From NCBI GenBank assembly GCA_029465975.1, contig CM055737.1, forward strand, positions 10,613,766-10,677,765: 64,000 nt of DNA. The letters run 5' to 3'. The notes under the pieces are model-generated. The model was not told the origin of the DNA, ran no database searches, and was given only the letters and a program-made list of their open reading frames with translations. Both the position numbers and the translations under genes were made by a program. Below, piece after piece: positions 13,531 through 26,913 of this stretch. How positions within the stretch are numbered: the first letter of the stretch is position 1; every line of letters starts with the position of its first letter. This DNA is from Dallia pectoralis. Lineage: Eukaryota; Chordata; Actinopteri; Esociformes; Umbridae.

Positions 13531-16500
13531 CATGACAGAGAGGGAGGCATTACACAAACTGAGTTATAGCATGGGTATACACATATATCGAATTGATTTA
13601 AGCTAGTGAGTGCATTGATGTTAAATGTTAGCTGGTCTATACTCTGACACTTTCTAAACTGGTCCACAATTCATGCGTTTCTGGTACACAAACCAAAGAG
13701 TAGAGTGATGAGCATTTGCATACATATTATGTCATTTTTGACATTTTGCTGACATTTGATTGTCAGCAAAATGCACGGATTGTATTTTGTTTTCTCCAAA
13801 CCATGTTACACGATGTATATCAAAGAATGTTGTTGTATTACAGGTTCATTTTACACTGTAAGCATTTATGTAAAAATAGACTTAGACCATGTATTTTTCC
13901 CTGAGAGCCATTATCGGTAGTGACTCTGGAGTCCAGCACAGAGGTGTTTCTTAACCCTTGACAGATGTAATGCAGGAGTTAAACCTCTAAACCCGAATAC
14001 AGGGGAGAAATGAGGGCTTTATTCATTTTAAAATAACCAATGTACATACCTCTAGATGGAATATTGCATATTCCACATACGCAGGCTTACATATCCATTT
14101 GTAAATTATGAAAATTGTTGAAGATTTAAGATACTTAGAAATGATAGAATATCAAGGATGAATGAATGCCATTCCAAGCTATAAGAGGATGACGAGGATA
14201 TAAACTGAATAGAGAATTGATGTGGGAAGGATTGGAAAAGCTAAGAGCACATTTAAGGCATTTCCTCAGAGAAGAGATTTATTCTCTATTTGGGACGCGT
14301 GATTAGTGCTACTGGCCTTCGTTGGCAGCTCTCACAACGGCGATGTATTGTAGAATGCTTACTATTACATATTTAACTGGAACACATTTCTGAAAGGGGA
14401 TATGAAACAGCAATCCTTGTAGTCTTTACATTGGACACCTGCTTTTTGAATAAACGTCCACCCATGTCTACTCATTAAAAAGTAAAGATCTCAGATCTGA
14501 TGCTAATTCACAAAGAAATATCAAAAGGTGGGAGACTGAGCCATGCGACGAATACAAACAATTAGAATGAAATCAATAATACACAGATACAATAATGGAT
14601 TATTGCTATGGTCTAAACATCAGAGTGACTAGACTGATAAACACAATGCTGACATTTTTCTGTTTCTGAATGGACATCCGGTTTTCTCTCTCTGGTCTGA
14701 TCGAATTACACACAACTGAATACCTAGACCATTGTTAATAACAGGGAAACTCATAAGGCACAGAATTAATAATGGGTTCCTCACAAAGTGTAAGGATATT
14801 GCAAGTCACCCGGGAATGGCTTTTGGATTAGGCTTCAGGCTACCCAACTCCTTAGAACATTTCAAAGGAAACATAAATATATGACTCGTTTTTTAACTAT
14901 TCACAAAAACCTAGTTACGGGCGAGATGCGACGTGAGCGGTATCTAGGAAGGCAATCAGGGCGCGGGAGTCGGAGGAGCATGTTCTCCTGTGGAGGAACA
15001 TGTGCCCTATAAACGTCTGATTGATTCTCTCTGTGGGGAGATGGGAAAATTCAAAAGCATCCATAAGTGGATTATGCATCGCTCTCTGGTGTGTGCTATT
15101 AAAATACGACCGCTGGCAGAGGCTGAGGTTTGTACCAGCATGCGCCGGTACACCACATTAAAAATAGCCTGTTTGGGTTCACACGGCATACATGTAACAT
15201 TATCTACCCGTGCAACTGCAGTCGGTTGTCACAGGCGATATCATGTGCGTGTGTCTACGTACGTTAAAGAGTGTGCCAGTTTGCCTCCTAGAGTAAGAGT
15301 TGGTTGGACCCAAAGACAATAAGGAATGACAATTCACTAAGCATGTAAATCAAAGGACCGCTCCCGTATAGCAGAGGTCGGGTTTCTCTTCATCCGATGG
15401 CCATATGGTTTAGCCATTCTTCATCATCTTTATTCCAAAAGTGAAACCAATCATTTCTCACTGTTGGGAGAGTTGGAGAGCGGTTGGAGAGCTAAAAACG
15501 GGTGTTATGAGTTGTGGCTGACGCTCAGTCAGCGACCTACAGTGCCAGGACAAGGTTATTACAGTCTACCTCTGTTCCCATGGAGAGGGAATTGTGGGTT
15601 GTAGGGTACTTGGTGTTTTCTTTTGCCCCCTTTACAGTCAGACAGTTGTGCATGTTCATTTGACTATTGCAATTATATTAGTAGAACGTACATTATTGAA
15701 ATATCGATCAAACAACAGATGTTTAATAGAGCCGCTGTCATTGTGTAACCTGCACATTTTGCAGTGATCATATGTCTGACCCGGTTCTCAGTGATTTATG
15801 TCTCTGAGATTGACCCATCAACGCTCAATTCATCACTCCCACAATTCTGAAAACCTCTGCATTTTATAGCAGCAATGAAATTGCAGAAGTAGGTTATATT
15901 CAGGCAATTTGTCTTGTTCAGCCGTTTCATTTCTGGGACCGAGAGTCAATGGTAGAACAAAGATCTTGTTTATTGATATGAATGTTATTGCAGTTACAAC
16001 ACAAATGCAAGCTCAACATAGTCTGATCAGATGCCACAATTGATCTCTCTAACAAACAGTCAGCAGACTTCTGAAGTCAAATTGAAACTAGATCCCGGAC
16101 TCATCACCGGCTCGCAGATATATTGTTTGGCACCTTCTCTTGTGATTGTTCTAGTTTTCTTTTGCCAGACGGAAATATATATGAGCCAGACAAAATCCTT
16201 CCATACAATCAATACAAAGACAGGCCGTCACAGAAAATATCAATACAAACATCAGGAACACAGCCAACGACAATAAGAAAATAAAACTCCTAACAATATT
16301 GCACTATATCACCATAATATTGCAAAATACATCCAAAGAAGGGAACCGTGTAATTTAGTCAAAATGCCCATGCAAAATAAAGAAAGTAAAGAATCCACAG
16401 TACCGTCACAACGAAAAAAAAATGATTAAACCGGATCCTTTCCAACAGTCTTACCGTTAAATGTGTTCAGTCTGTGTTCACAAATTTACAGCAGTTCGTA

Positions 16501-16822
16501 ACGGACTCGAGGTCAGGCTGGATGTTTTTTATACCGTACCAGTAGGCTTTATTCATCAATCATCATCAGATCCCACAATGTCTGTAAGAGTGATCTAATA
16601 CAATTGAGAGGTTGCGTTATATCGCTTCCTGAGATGTTGTATTGCGCAGTAAAAAGAGGATACATGTTCCAAGGTGCCAGTAGAACATCTGATATGTTGC
16701 TACAAACACACATACAACTGGATTCATGTCCTGCACAGAGAAGCATGGCTTTAGCGTGACTATGTCTCCACTTTTACAGAAGCAGGAAATAATGTTTCAT
16801 GGAAAAGATTACTGCTACATTT
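13531..16822. other. Intergenic sequence, no gene recognised
   Basis: Short ORFs only; none is recognisable. No tandem array, tRNA or transposon end was identified. Part of the right end may belong to a longer olfm1 3' UTR, since another minus-strand AATAAA (plus TTTATT) lies near 16549. Confidence 0.4.
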
Positions 16823-17666
16823 TTTATTATTTGATCACCCTTAAAATGTCCCACCCCCCCACGATTTTGTGATGTGTGTGATTTGCCTTATTGGCTCATT
16901 AGTACAACTTCACAGCTGGTTATGGAAAGCCGAAGCTCAAGATGTTTCCCCTTTAATTTTACATTTGACCATATTTTACATGTGATCCTGTAATCATACT
17001 TTTTGAATATATTATACATACATAGATGGATTTTGTCCTTTCCGGATTCTTCGAGTACTTTACAATGTAAAGGAACTTCACCTCACCCGGAACTAGAGTA
17101 CTGCCCGTGTCTGGGAATTGTCATGATGATGTTATTGTCCCAGTTTGGTATGAAACAGGTTGATGAACAAGACCCAACATTTAATCTCCCGCTTCTAAAG
17201 CAGTTAAATTCCACATTACAATAGAATAAGGTGTACTATTTGTTCGTGTTCAAATAAAAAAAAGTCTACATTTTGTTTCCATAAAAACATAATCATTATA
17301 AGATTTTTTTTGTATCATCTAAAAAACGAAAGGCATGACCTATTGCGTACTTCTCCTCACTCCCTGTTTATATACTTCCTTTACATCACGTATTATCACA
17401 ATCATTTCGTGTTTGCCGAGCAACGTACAGGATACCTCTCTACTCTAACAGTACACATCCAACAGTCAACCACACCTGGGTTCAAATGTTCTTTGCTTCG
17501 TTTTGGCCTGATTGACCCATCCACTTGCAATGGAACCAACATATTGCTAAACTGCCATTTCCAACCATCTAGCCCTCCGGGCGGAAGCAATAGCAACGTT
17601 AAAGTATTACAAAGTGATCCAACAGCATTTGAACCCAGGTCTGGAATGAGGTTACAGGCTGGCTGT
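16823..17666 (-). other. Probable olfm1 3' UTR with candidate poly(A) signal
   Basis: Downstream of the olfm1 stop on the minus strand. The first AATAAA in that orientation appears at 16828-16823 (TTTATT on the plus strand), about 840 bp after the stop. Open frames here, including ones that overlap the end of the coding exon, look like chance readings. The true 3' end needs transcript data. Confidence 0.35.
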
Positions 17667-20600
17667 CTAACTCTCCTGCTCCGAGCGAATGACGTGGAAC
17701 AAAGTGACGTTGTACAGCACCTGGTGACCGTTATTCCACGCGTATAGCGCTCGGTCTTTAGGATTATAGTCCAGCATAGAGATGTGCGAGTACTTATTCT
17801 GGAACGGTATGTCGATGTACTCGTAGGTGGACGAGTTGGTGCTGAAGGCGTAGTACACCTTGGTTCCACCGGAGTACCCATTGGTGACATACAGGGTTCC
17901 GCAGATCATGAACGCCTCGCCCGCGCTCCTTTTCGGGTGGTTAGTGGTCCAGCTCTTGATAATCTGCAGGGTGTTTGGGTTCAGCTTGCTGATGACGATG
18001 TTCCCCGCGTTCTGATTGGTGGCGTAGACGGCCCAGAGCCCGCCCTCGTCCACCATGAGGTCGATGTCAGAGTGCCCCCCCCAGGAGTAGTGGTACATGT
18101 TGTTGTAGCCGGCGTAATCTAGCTGGCGGGACTTGCTGATGACGGAGGTCTTGAAGTCGAACTTGATGATGGTGTGGCTCTGGAACTTGTTGAAGTAGAT
18201 GGAGCCGTTGTAGACCACCTGACCGGTGCCTGACCACGGATGAGGAAGCCGGTGAGACGTGAAGTTTTCAGAATTCATGAAGTCGTAGAGGGATTTGTAT
18301 TCCCGAACAAATCGGTTGTTGTGGTAGCCGTCCATGTACCATACCTAAATGGAAAAACAAGTGCGTTATAAAGTGTACAAATTAAAACATCACATAAAAC
18401 AGACCAGATATTTTTATTAAAAGCAACACATAGAATATTAATTAAAGAACTCTTGATCTGAGGGGTCTAGAGGGTGTATACTGAGAGAGAAGGTCTAAGA
18501 TGTAATTTGGCTCTTAAGCATTCCATGATCTATAGGTAAGTAGCCGTATCTTAAAATCTATTCTACAGGGAGCAAAGTGCAGAGACGAAGAACACGATGT
18601 AATATGTTTAGCTTTCCTAGTTTGTTAGATCTCAGTTTTCTGAATAAGAGAGACAAAAAAACAGGAGTCTAACCTGATGAAAATAAAACATAGATAGGTT
18701 TTTAGAGATCTTGTCTGCCCATTGTTAGTGATGAATAAGATTGCTATAATAAAAGACCATTACAATGTACTTAATGAAGGCCTAACTACTTGTGATGTAC
18801 TGTATACATTATTACTTTTATTCTGAAGTGCTGGAAGTGCATTGTGGGTACAAAGGGGCGGCCTGTTCAACTTGTTGTATATATACACGCTTTGCTCTCT
18901 GAATAAACGAACGAACGTGACCTTGTGTGTATAGTTTTTTGATTTAATAACGAGTTTATAAAAAATGGAAATTAATAATCAATATTTCATTCATAGTAAT
19001 ACATAAATATTCTTAACACACATGAAACTTGTTTTTAAGGTGATAACAGGATAGACAGAATTCATAATTACCCCCCCAAAATTCTTGGCTGATAGTCGCA
19101 AGGAAAAATGTGTCAAGGTAATTACTGACTGTCAGCATCTTAAATTTTTATCGTTATTTAGTTGCAGAACGTTTTTGCTTTTTAAATAATTGATTTGTTT
19201 AGACTATTAGCGGAGTGAGTCTATGGAAACGTAGTCATTAGACGAGAGAGTTATGTTGATTTGGGTGTCATCTGTATAATTAAAATAACCAATTATGTTG
19301 CTTTGCATGTTTTGTGCTAACGATAGCACATACATGTTAGATATAAGAGGACCCAGGACAGAGCCTTGAGGAATCCCACATGAAGGCTTATTTTGAAACA
19401 ATCCTGTAGTTGCTGACTACACAATTGTCTAGTCTATGGTTTTTCAACAAAGCTTTAATTACTTCTGTTTTTGGAATATTGCCAGAGAGAAGAGAGCTGT
19501 TAACTGTTTGCAGTAGATCTATTACCAAGCAGCTAAAAAAGATATTAAAAAAAACGTGTAGGCATGCATCAAGACAACAACTGGACAGCTAAAGATAATA
19601 TGTTTTGTATTGTCAATTGCATTAAATGTGTCATGGTTAAAACAAAATAATTGTATGTGAAATTTGTATCTTCACTCATTCACATGTGGAATTATTTACA
19701 CAGTTCATCTGCTCGTATGAATCCAGTTATGGGACTTCTAATATTCTGACGTTATTCATGTTGGTTTTAAATGTTTTGAAGCGTTTTAAAACATTTTCCT
19801 TTTAGTTAATGGCAAAGGTTGATTTGGCACAACTCATCTACTGTGCCTGTTAACTGTGCATAATGAAAATACAAAAAAAAACACAATTTGTGCTTCACAT
19901 TCCAAAAACAGTACACCGCTCATCTCCAATCCTGTCATTAATTTTTCAGCAGACACAATATCAGAAGCCAAGCCTCCCTATAATAAGTTCTGAAATAAAA
20001 ACCAGAATACTGAATGTAGCCACTTCCCATATCAAGCATTAGAATCGGTTGTGATGCTAATATATCTTCCTAACCGGTGTGCTAATTCCCATCAGTGAGG
20101 CATGAAAACACATTACTGAAGCTAGAATCCATAACATCTGATATGTACATAGTCATAAATCTGTCCCTAATGTGTCCTCATAAATGCATCATTGGTAATG
20201 TTTTTTCCGACTGTAAAAACTCAGGAGAGGCATTGCAGAAGCGGACGTACCCTGGTGTCATCCTCAGGTGCCACTGGGTCTGTCATCCACGATCCAAACC
20301 TTGATCCAGATGTCTTAATGGTGATTGGATCGCTGATACCTGTCAACTTTCCACACGCTGTAAAAGCCAAAGACACAACGCAAAGCGCTACAATTATCTA
20401 TGGATGATCGATGTTTGGAATGCATAGACAGAATACAGTGTGTGTTTGGTTGCATGCGTAGGTGAGCAATATTCTTACTATAATTTATGCAGAATTTTTT
20501 ATATCAAAATGTGCTAACAAGATTATCTGTTCACAATCTAAATTGAACCTGATTAGTTTAGAGATTTTTTCAGGGTTTCCTACACTAATACTGTATGGAT

Positions 20601-23199
20601 TCAGCTGGTGTTTGTGACGGAACGGAAGCTAAGTGGTGGAAGCATTTGTCCAGGACCGAAACGACTGAACTCCTGAGACGACGAGGTAAAATATTACCTA
20701 CTGGTGTATTAATACCTTCCACCCCAATTTGCTAAATGACTAAAATACAAATGTGTGTGCGAGAATAGACTTTCTGTCTCTTTACATTAGAAGGTATTTC
20801 TCTACTTTGGCTCACCCTTGGTTTGTTGTCCAGAGGCGCAACAGTGCCCTGTTGTAAAATTACATATGAATACACCACACACTTAGTTACTCTCATCACT
20901 TGAGGACAGGGACAGCAAGCGCCATTTTAAAGTTTGAGTTCACTTGTCTCCCCATAACTTAGCACTTAGAACATCCAGTCGAAATAGTCGTGTTTGAAAC
21001 AAAATTGGATAATCCCATGATATTAAAGTGAGTCATTCCTTAATTTTTTAAGTAATTTTGTCTCTGTATGGTGTTGTTTTGTCTCTGTATGGTGTATGGT
21101 GTTGTTTTGTCTTTGTATGGTGTATGGTGTTGTTTTGTCTTTGTATGGTGTTTTATGGTGTATGGTTTGTCTCTGTACAGTGTTGTTCTGTCTCTGTATG
21201 GTGTTGTTTTGTCTCTGTATGGTGTTGTTTTGTCTCCGTATGGTGTTGTTTTGTCTCCGTATGGTGTTGTTTTGTCTCTGTATGGTGTTGTTTTGTCTCT
21301 GTATGGTGTTGTTTTGTCTCTGTATGGTGTTGTTTTGTCTCTGTATGGTGTTGTTTTGTCTCTGTATGGTGTTGTTTTGTCTCTGTATAGTGTTGTTTTG
21401 TCTCTGTGTGGTGTTGTTTTGTCTCTGTATGGTGTTTTTTTGTCTCTGTATGGTGTTGTATGGTACACCGGGCATCCAAGTTAATACTAAAAAATTACCA
21501 CATGGCTCATTAATATAATCATACAGTGGCACAAAAGAAAAATACTTGAATGCCTGTAATACTCATCAAGTGTCATTACTCATTATTGGATATTGAACTT
21601 TCCACTGACTTTTTTAAAGCCTTTTTACGTATTGTCTTTTCAAAGCATCAATCAAAAACTCGTCCATATAGAGCCCTTGTAACCTCGTGCATAGAGAACC
21701 CTAGATATTAACTCTCAGGCCATATATCTCGTCCTTGTATACAATCATGTAAGCCACTGCAAAAAGGGGATTAGTGAGAGAAATAATCTGTCAGTAATTT
21801 GTAGATGGCCACCACAACAACAGTGTTAAGCTTTTGGCCAAGAAGTGCACATAAGTTCACAGCTCATTTCTGGCACACAAAACGTAAATAGTTTGAACTT
21901 AATAGGATTGCATTAGCAAAATGTAATCCAAATCACTGCGAACAACGATAAACCCTAAAATGTTTAATACTGTCTGCCTCGACATGAGAACAGTGTTTGC
22001 AATTTTTACATCAGCAATATCAAACATGGATATTGATGCAATGAGCAGAAATAGATAGGAGTTAACATGTGTAGTGAAAGCGTGCGTTTGCCTGACGTGA
22101 ACGACTAACAGGCTTTGTTCAAACTACAATAATTCCACGGGTTGTTAGAGCATGAATGTGCTGTGAATGGATGGATCTGTTGGTGTGAATAAAAGAGCCT
22201 CTGAAAATCTGACCGGTCCCTTGCGCAGGGAAACAGAAGGGGTGATTCGGTGTTCTCTGAGCCTACCTAATTTTTGCATGCACGCTCGGAGCCTCTCCTC
22301 GAGATTTGACAATCTGTTTTGTAGCTCCTCGTAGTCATAGGCTCCGATCTCCTCCTGGAGTTCATTTAGCACAGACGTCAGATTCTGGAGCTCCTCTTTA
22401 AACTGCAATACCAATTTCGCATCGGCTTTGTACTCCTCCAACACTGGTATCAATGGCCTAAGTTCCTCCATTTTCGCTTTTATCGCCTGAAAGGTTAAAA
22501 TAGGCTTGGTTCAGTGTCATGTGAGCAAATGGGTGTTTCACAGCTGACTTGCCCTGCCCTGGCTACCTCCCTACGGTGAGTGCAGAGTGGGCCGGAACAC
22601 ATTCAACCGTATCATATGCAGATGTGACATCATCGGAAAACATACGCAGCATGAAACACCAAAAACAATTGGGAAAACATTTTATTTTCACCTTTTCAAA
22701 TGCAACATCTTCGGGTTACATGCTTTAATGTCACACACAAGAACGTCTCCCGTAACCAACTATGCATTTGACAAAACGGAACGAGATATGGAGTCGAATA
22801 CGGTGTTCATGATTGTTTATTTGCTTTATAAAACAGAACTAAATCTTTTTTAATGGAATGCGTCTACAGGAACATGCGGAAAAATACGGAGAGCAGTGAT
22901 GGTCGGTGGGTGAGAAAGGAGCTAGCTTTCAAAATAAACTGCACGGAGCAAATAGACAGTGTTCAAGTTCAGGGATAGAACTGCCTCTTCGGCCTCTGCA
23001 GCTTTGAATTAATTTCCTAAAGTTAGCCCTGCAAGCAAGAAAACGAGACACCGTTGAGTGTTGTGTAAGCTAACTCACTAGCCTATCTAATGAACACACA
23101 TAAAACGTGCAAGGGGTCATTAGTCCCAGGGTTGCTCGTGACAGACAGAAGCAAAAGACGATGCATTGGTGAGGACAGGTGGAGAGCACACACACACAC

Positions 23200-23238
<39 letters not shown>

Positions 23239-26200
23239 AAGACACACATGTTTCAGTGGATGGGTTTTATTCAAACCAGAGGTTGTTAGTAACCCACCTC
23301 TCAGAGTAGTAGTGCCACTCTATGGTTAGCTCTTACTTTCAGGTTTTAATTAATTGGATGAGATAAACAGAAAGAACTGGATTCTAGATCTTCCCTTCTA
23401 CTCTGAGACGTGTGATAAATAAAGCAGCAGAACGGGCTTTGTATGGTCCAATGTGTTTAATGTAACAGCAATATTGACATACCTTGTATTGCCTGGCAAT
23501 GTTCTGCTTGTGGTTGTCCTCCACTTGTTTGAACTTGGTCTCCAGACCTCGTAGCTGGACCTCCATTCTCTCCACGTACTGCAGGTCTCTTTGGGTTCGC
23601 TGATCCAACACTTCAATAGACTGGGTCATGTTCTGGACCTAAAACAGAGAACATTAGTTAGCATGTCCCTTAAAGGCCAACATACACTCACATGCAGCCC
23701 TATAACCAGAAACCCGGGTTAGACCAGAGGTCTTTTTGGGTCTTCACAGATTTTTGGGACCATTTTCGGAATCAAAACAAACAACTTACATATTAAATAA
23801 ATGCGAATATACATTTTGACTATAAATGCTCCATAAAAAAAATTGGTGCATATAGACATGACAGATATTGTTCGGATAATTGACAGAACAAAGCCGCACT
23901 ACGTATGCTGTGGTGTTTAGCTTAAAGATAAAGCAGAAACAGTCATGTCTAACACCAAACGACTCCACACCAGTGAGGGGGTAGGAGAGCTCTAACGTGA
24001 TGTGCGGGTTTGTCTGGGTTAGATCAAACGAAATGGGAAATACACATTGGCAATATAGTGCAGGGTAAACTGAAGTGTGATGGACAAGGTGCCATACAGG
24101 TGACACATGGCCCCTCCCATGGCCCCTCCACTGGGCAACACTCTACACGGGGGTTACTTTTTCAAGCAGTTGCCGGAGCTGTTTGGTCCTGGCGTCTCGT
24201 GAGCACATGGTCTGTTGAGGAGCCACCACGGTGCAGACACAGCGGCCCTCCGTGTCCTGGGCGGAGCTGTACACCTGCCACGACTCCTCTGGGTTGGCTG
24301 GCAGCAGCTAGCACGCAGAGGGAGCGAGACGGGACAGGCAGACAGACAGGGAGACAGGGAAAACAGCAGAGATACGCGGAGGAACAGACAGACAGCAAAT
24401 GGGAGAGAGTTATATGGATGGAGATCTGATATGACTGTCTTACAATTGTCACATAGTTGCACTTGGTTAGAGCTTACATTTTCACATCGTCCCCTAGAGT
24501 GCAATTCCAGATACTGTGGAGGATGTGTGACAAAGCCAGTGCAGCTCAGTATGGATCTGCTCCGTGCTCACCTTAGCTCAAAAATTACCGTTTAAATTAG
24601 ATCACATTACATATTAGCTTACTCACAAAACGCTGTAAATACATAGTTCGAGGTTTGAACAAAAACCCTGATCTCTGCAGAGAATGTGTGAAGCAGAATG
24701 CTTTCACCGGAGGGCTTTACATAACCTTTTTCCAAGATGATGGTGTATGATTACGTAAAATGCCATCTGGAGTGTTGAACATTGCCGTACGCTCCACCCT
24801 AATCTTCGGCAATCAAATAGACTGTCCACATTTGAACGGCTGGCCTCAAATTCAGGGAAAATGTCTTTGTAAATCTACACAAAAAGGCTAAATGTTGTGA
24901 TCTTAAGGCATAACAGAGCCAACAAGAATTCCATTGCTCTTGCAGGTTCCCCTCCTGTAACGAGCATGGCTACATTTTATGCACGGATCGTCCCGGGAAT
25001 CAAACCCAATATCCTGACTTTGTGGAGTCTTCTGCATAGTGAGCTACAGAGAGCAGAGCATATTTACCATTTAGCCTTCGGAGTCAGACCTAAATATAGA
25101 GGCTGGTGTAGTTCAGAACACAAAAATGTTGGCTATTTGTTTGCAGAATCCTGTTATTTCTATTTTTCTAACCAGTCACAGACAGGTTCAGAACTGTTAT
25201 TCGAGTCCATCAGGACCACATTTTCACGACCTGAATGTTGTGGATTATGGTAATGGGTTAGTGTTTTATGGCGAAGTACGTATTTGGACGAGGTATTAGC
25301 AATGGTTATTGTGAGGTATTATTGTGAGGTACTGTAGTAATATTGCCAACGCTAATGTCCGCTAACAATCTCAGCATTATTCGATGTATCAGATCGGAAT
25401 TCTAGGATCCACTCAACATTGGAACCAATTATTCCATGTGTGCAGTTACGACTTATTCTAGTTGGACAGTGCCAACAGCCGGTTTTGGTTTAAATATCAG
25501 CTTGCACAAGACCGTGCAGGACTCTGTGTAGGCCTCGACAACTCATAAGACTAAAAACAGAAGATAAGTATTTCAGACATCGGGACCACGGCGAGAGTAT
25601 AGGGACGTAAGAACAGAGCTGAATGCGCTGATTTTGATGCGGTTCTATGTAGCATTTTAGATAAGCCAAACCCTTTCCCTAACCTTCACCTCATCCTCAT
25701 CACCAAACACAACTTCTGTACCTGTGTCCTCGAACACGCCTATTAAATGATGAGCTTTGACCAAACTAATTGTAGCATATAGACACCATTTTGAAGAATT
25801 CAGAATGCAATATTACTTTCCTGTGAATATCATTAGTGTTTTCACAAAAGCATGGCTACTAGGTAGACTAGAGTAGCTTAGCCAATGATCTGAACTCCTC
25901 AGAGGCATCTGGGTCATGTTGCAGTGCATGATGGGTTTGAGATCTGCCAACAATTAAGTATTGTTTAATCTATACTTGGTAAATGGTAATCAAAACCACA
26001 TACCTATGTCATTCCTTTTACCATTGTAAAGTGAAGATGAAAAACACATTTTAATACACTTCCTCACACAATCGCTTTTGCTATTTTCCTTTTGCTCAGA
26101 CGTGCGCCTTTTCTCAAATGTATCCTCTGCCTTCTGTATTTCTCATCCAATGGAATTTTGGGAAGGACATTATAGGAGTATAGCTTATTTAAAAGTATAT

Positions 26201-26913
26201 ATATTTTTCAGAACAAAATAAATTAGTAGTTGGCGGCATTTAAACAAGAAAAATAATGTCACAATGCAAAGAAGGTACCCATTTAAGTAGATATGTTTTT
26301 ATGGATTCTAAAATAAACTGAAAATGACTCGATTTCAAACAGACTTTGTTCAGCAGCAGATCTACATGCATAAAGACTCCTAAGTCTTTGTTCAGAGGTC
26401 TTTATTCTAAACTACAGTCTTTGTTCAGAAGTCTTTATTCTAAACTAAAGTCTTTGTTCAGAGGTCTTTATTCTAAACTACAGTCTTTGTTCAGAAGTCT
26501 TTATTCTAAACTACAGTCTTTGTTCAGGGGTCTTTATTCTAAACTACAGTCTTTGTTCAGAAGTCTTTATTCTAAACTACAGTCTTTGTTCATAAGTCTT
26601 TATTCTAAACTACAGTCTTTGTTTAGAGGTCTTTATTCTAAACTACAGTCTTTGTTCAAAGGTCATTATTCTAAACTAAAGTCTTTGTTCAGAGGTCTTT
26701 ATTCTAAACTAAAGTCCTTGTTCAGAGGTCTTTGTTCAGAGGTCTTTATCTGGGGTCACTCACGCCTGTGCTCCGGTCCGCAGTCCCTCCAGTGGTTATA
26801 GAGAGCCTGGTTGCGTTGAGTCCCACCAAGGATGGTAAGGTCTGCGACATCCAATTAGTGATCATAGCCATAGTGCTGAGCACCACTCCCATTTTGAGTA
26901 TAGCCACCGACAT
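17667..26913 (-). CDS. olfm1: Noelin / olfactomedin 1, A-type isoform (alternative first exon)
   Basis: An alternative first coding exon lies at 26913-26764 on the minus strand, 50 codons, ending ...ADRSTG before a GTGAGT donor. It joins in phase 0 to the common exon 2 at 24307 and then to the same downstream exons, giving 486 residues. Mammalian A-type noelin is about the same length. The encoded N-terminus, MSVAILKMGVVLSTMAMITN followed by WMSQTLPSLVGLN, is the conserved A-type leader of OLFM1/OLFM3. The hydrophobic stretch serves as signal sequence. This exon sits inside the intron between the B-type first exon and exon 2, so it implies a second, internal promoter. Only short open frames of other phases mark it, so it is easily missed in ORF scans. 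Confidence 0.93.

Noticed and set aside
17402..18122. ORFs overlapping the last olfm1 exon in other frames (162 and 112 codons)
   Set aside because: Shadows of the conserved olfactomedin-domain exon.
22145..22266. Read-through of the fourth olfm1 exon as an alternative short-form end
   Set aside because: The frame stays open for about 40 codons past the donor with no resemblance to a noelin short-form end. A separate end exon is more likely but was not located.
26346..26801. 151-codon ORF with 11-residue repeats
   Set aside because: 33-bp minisatellite in the olfm1 intron, opposite strand to the gene.
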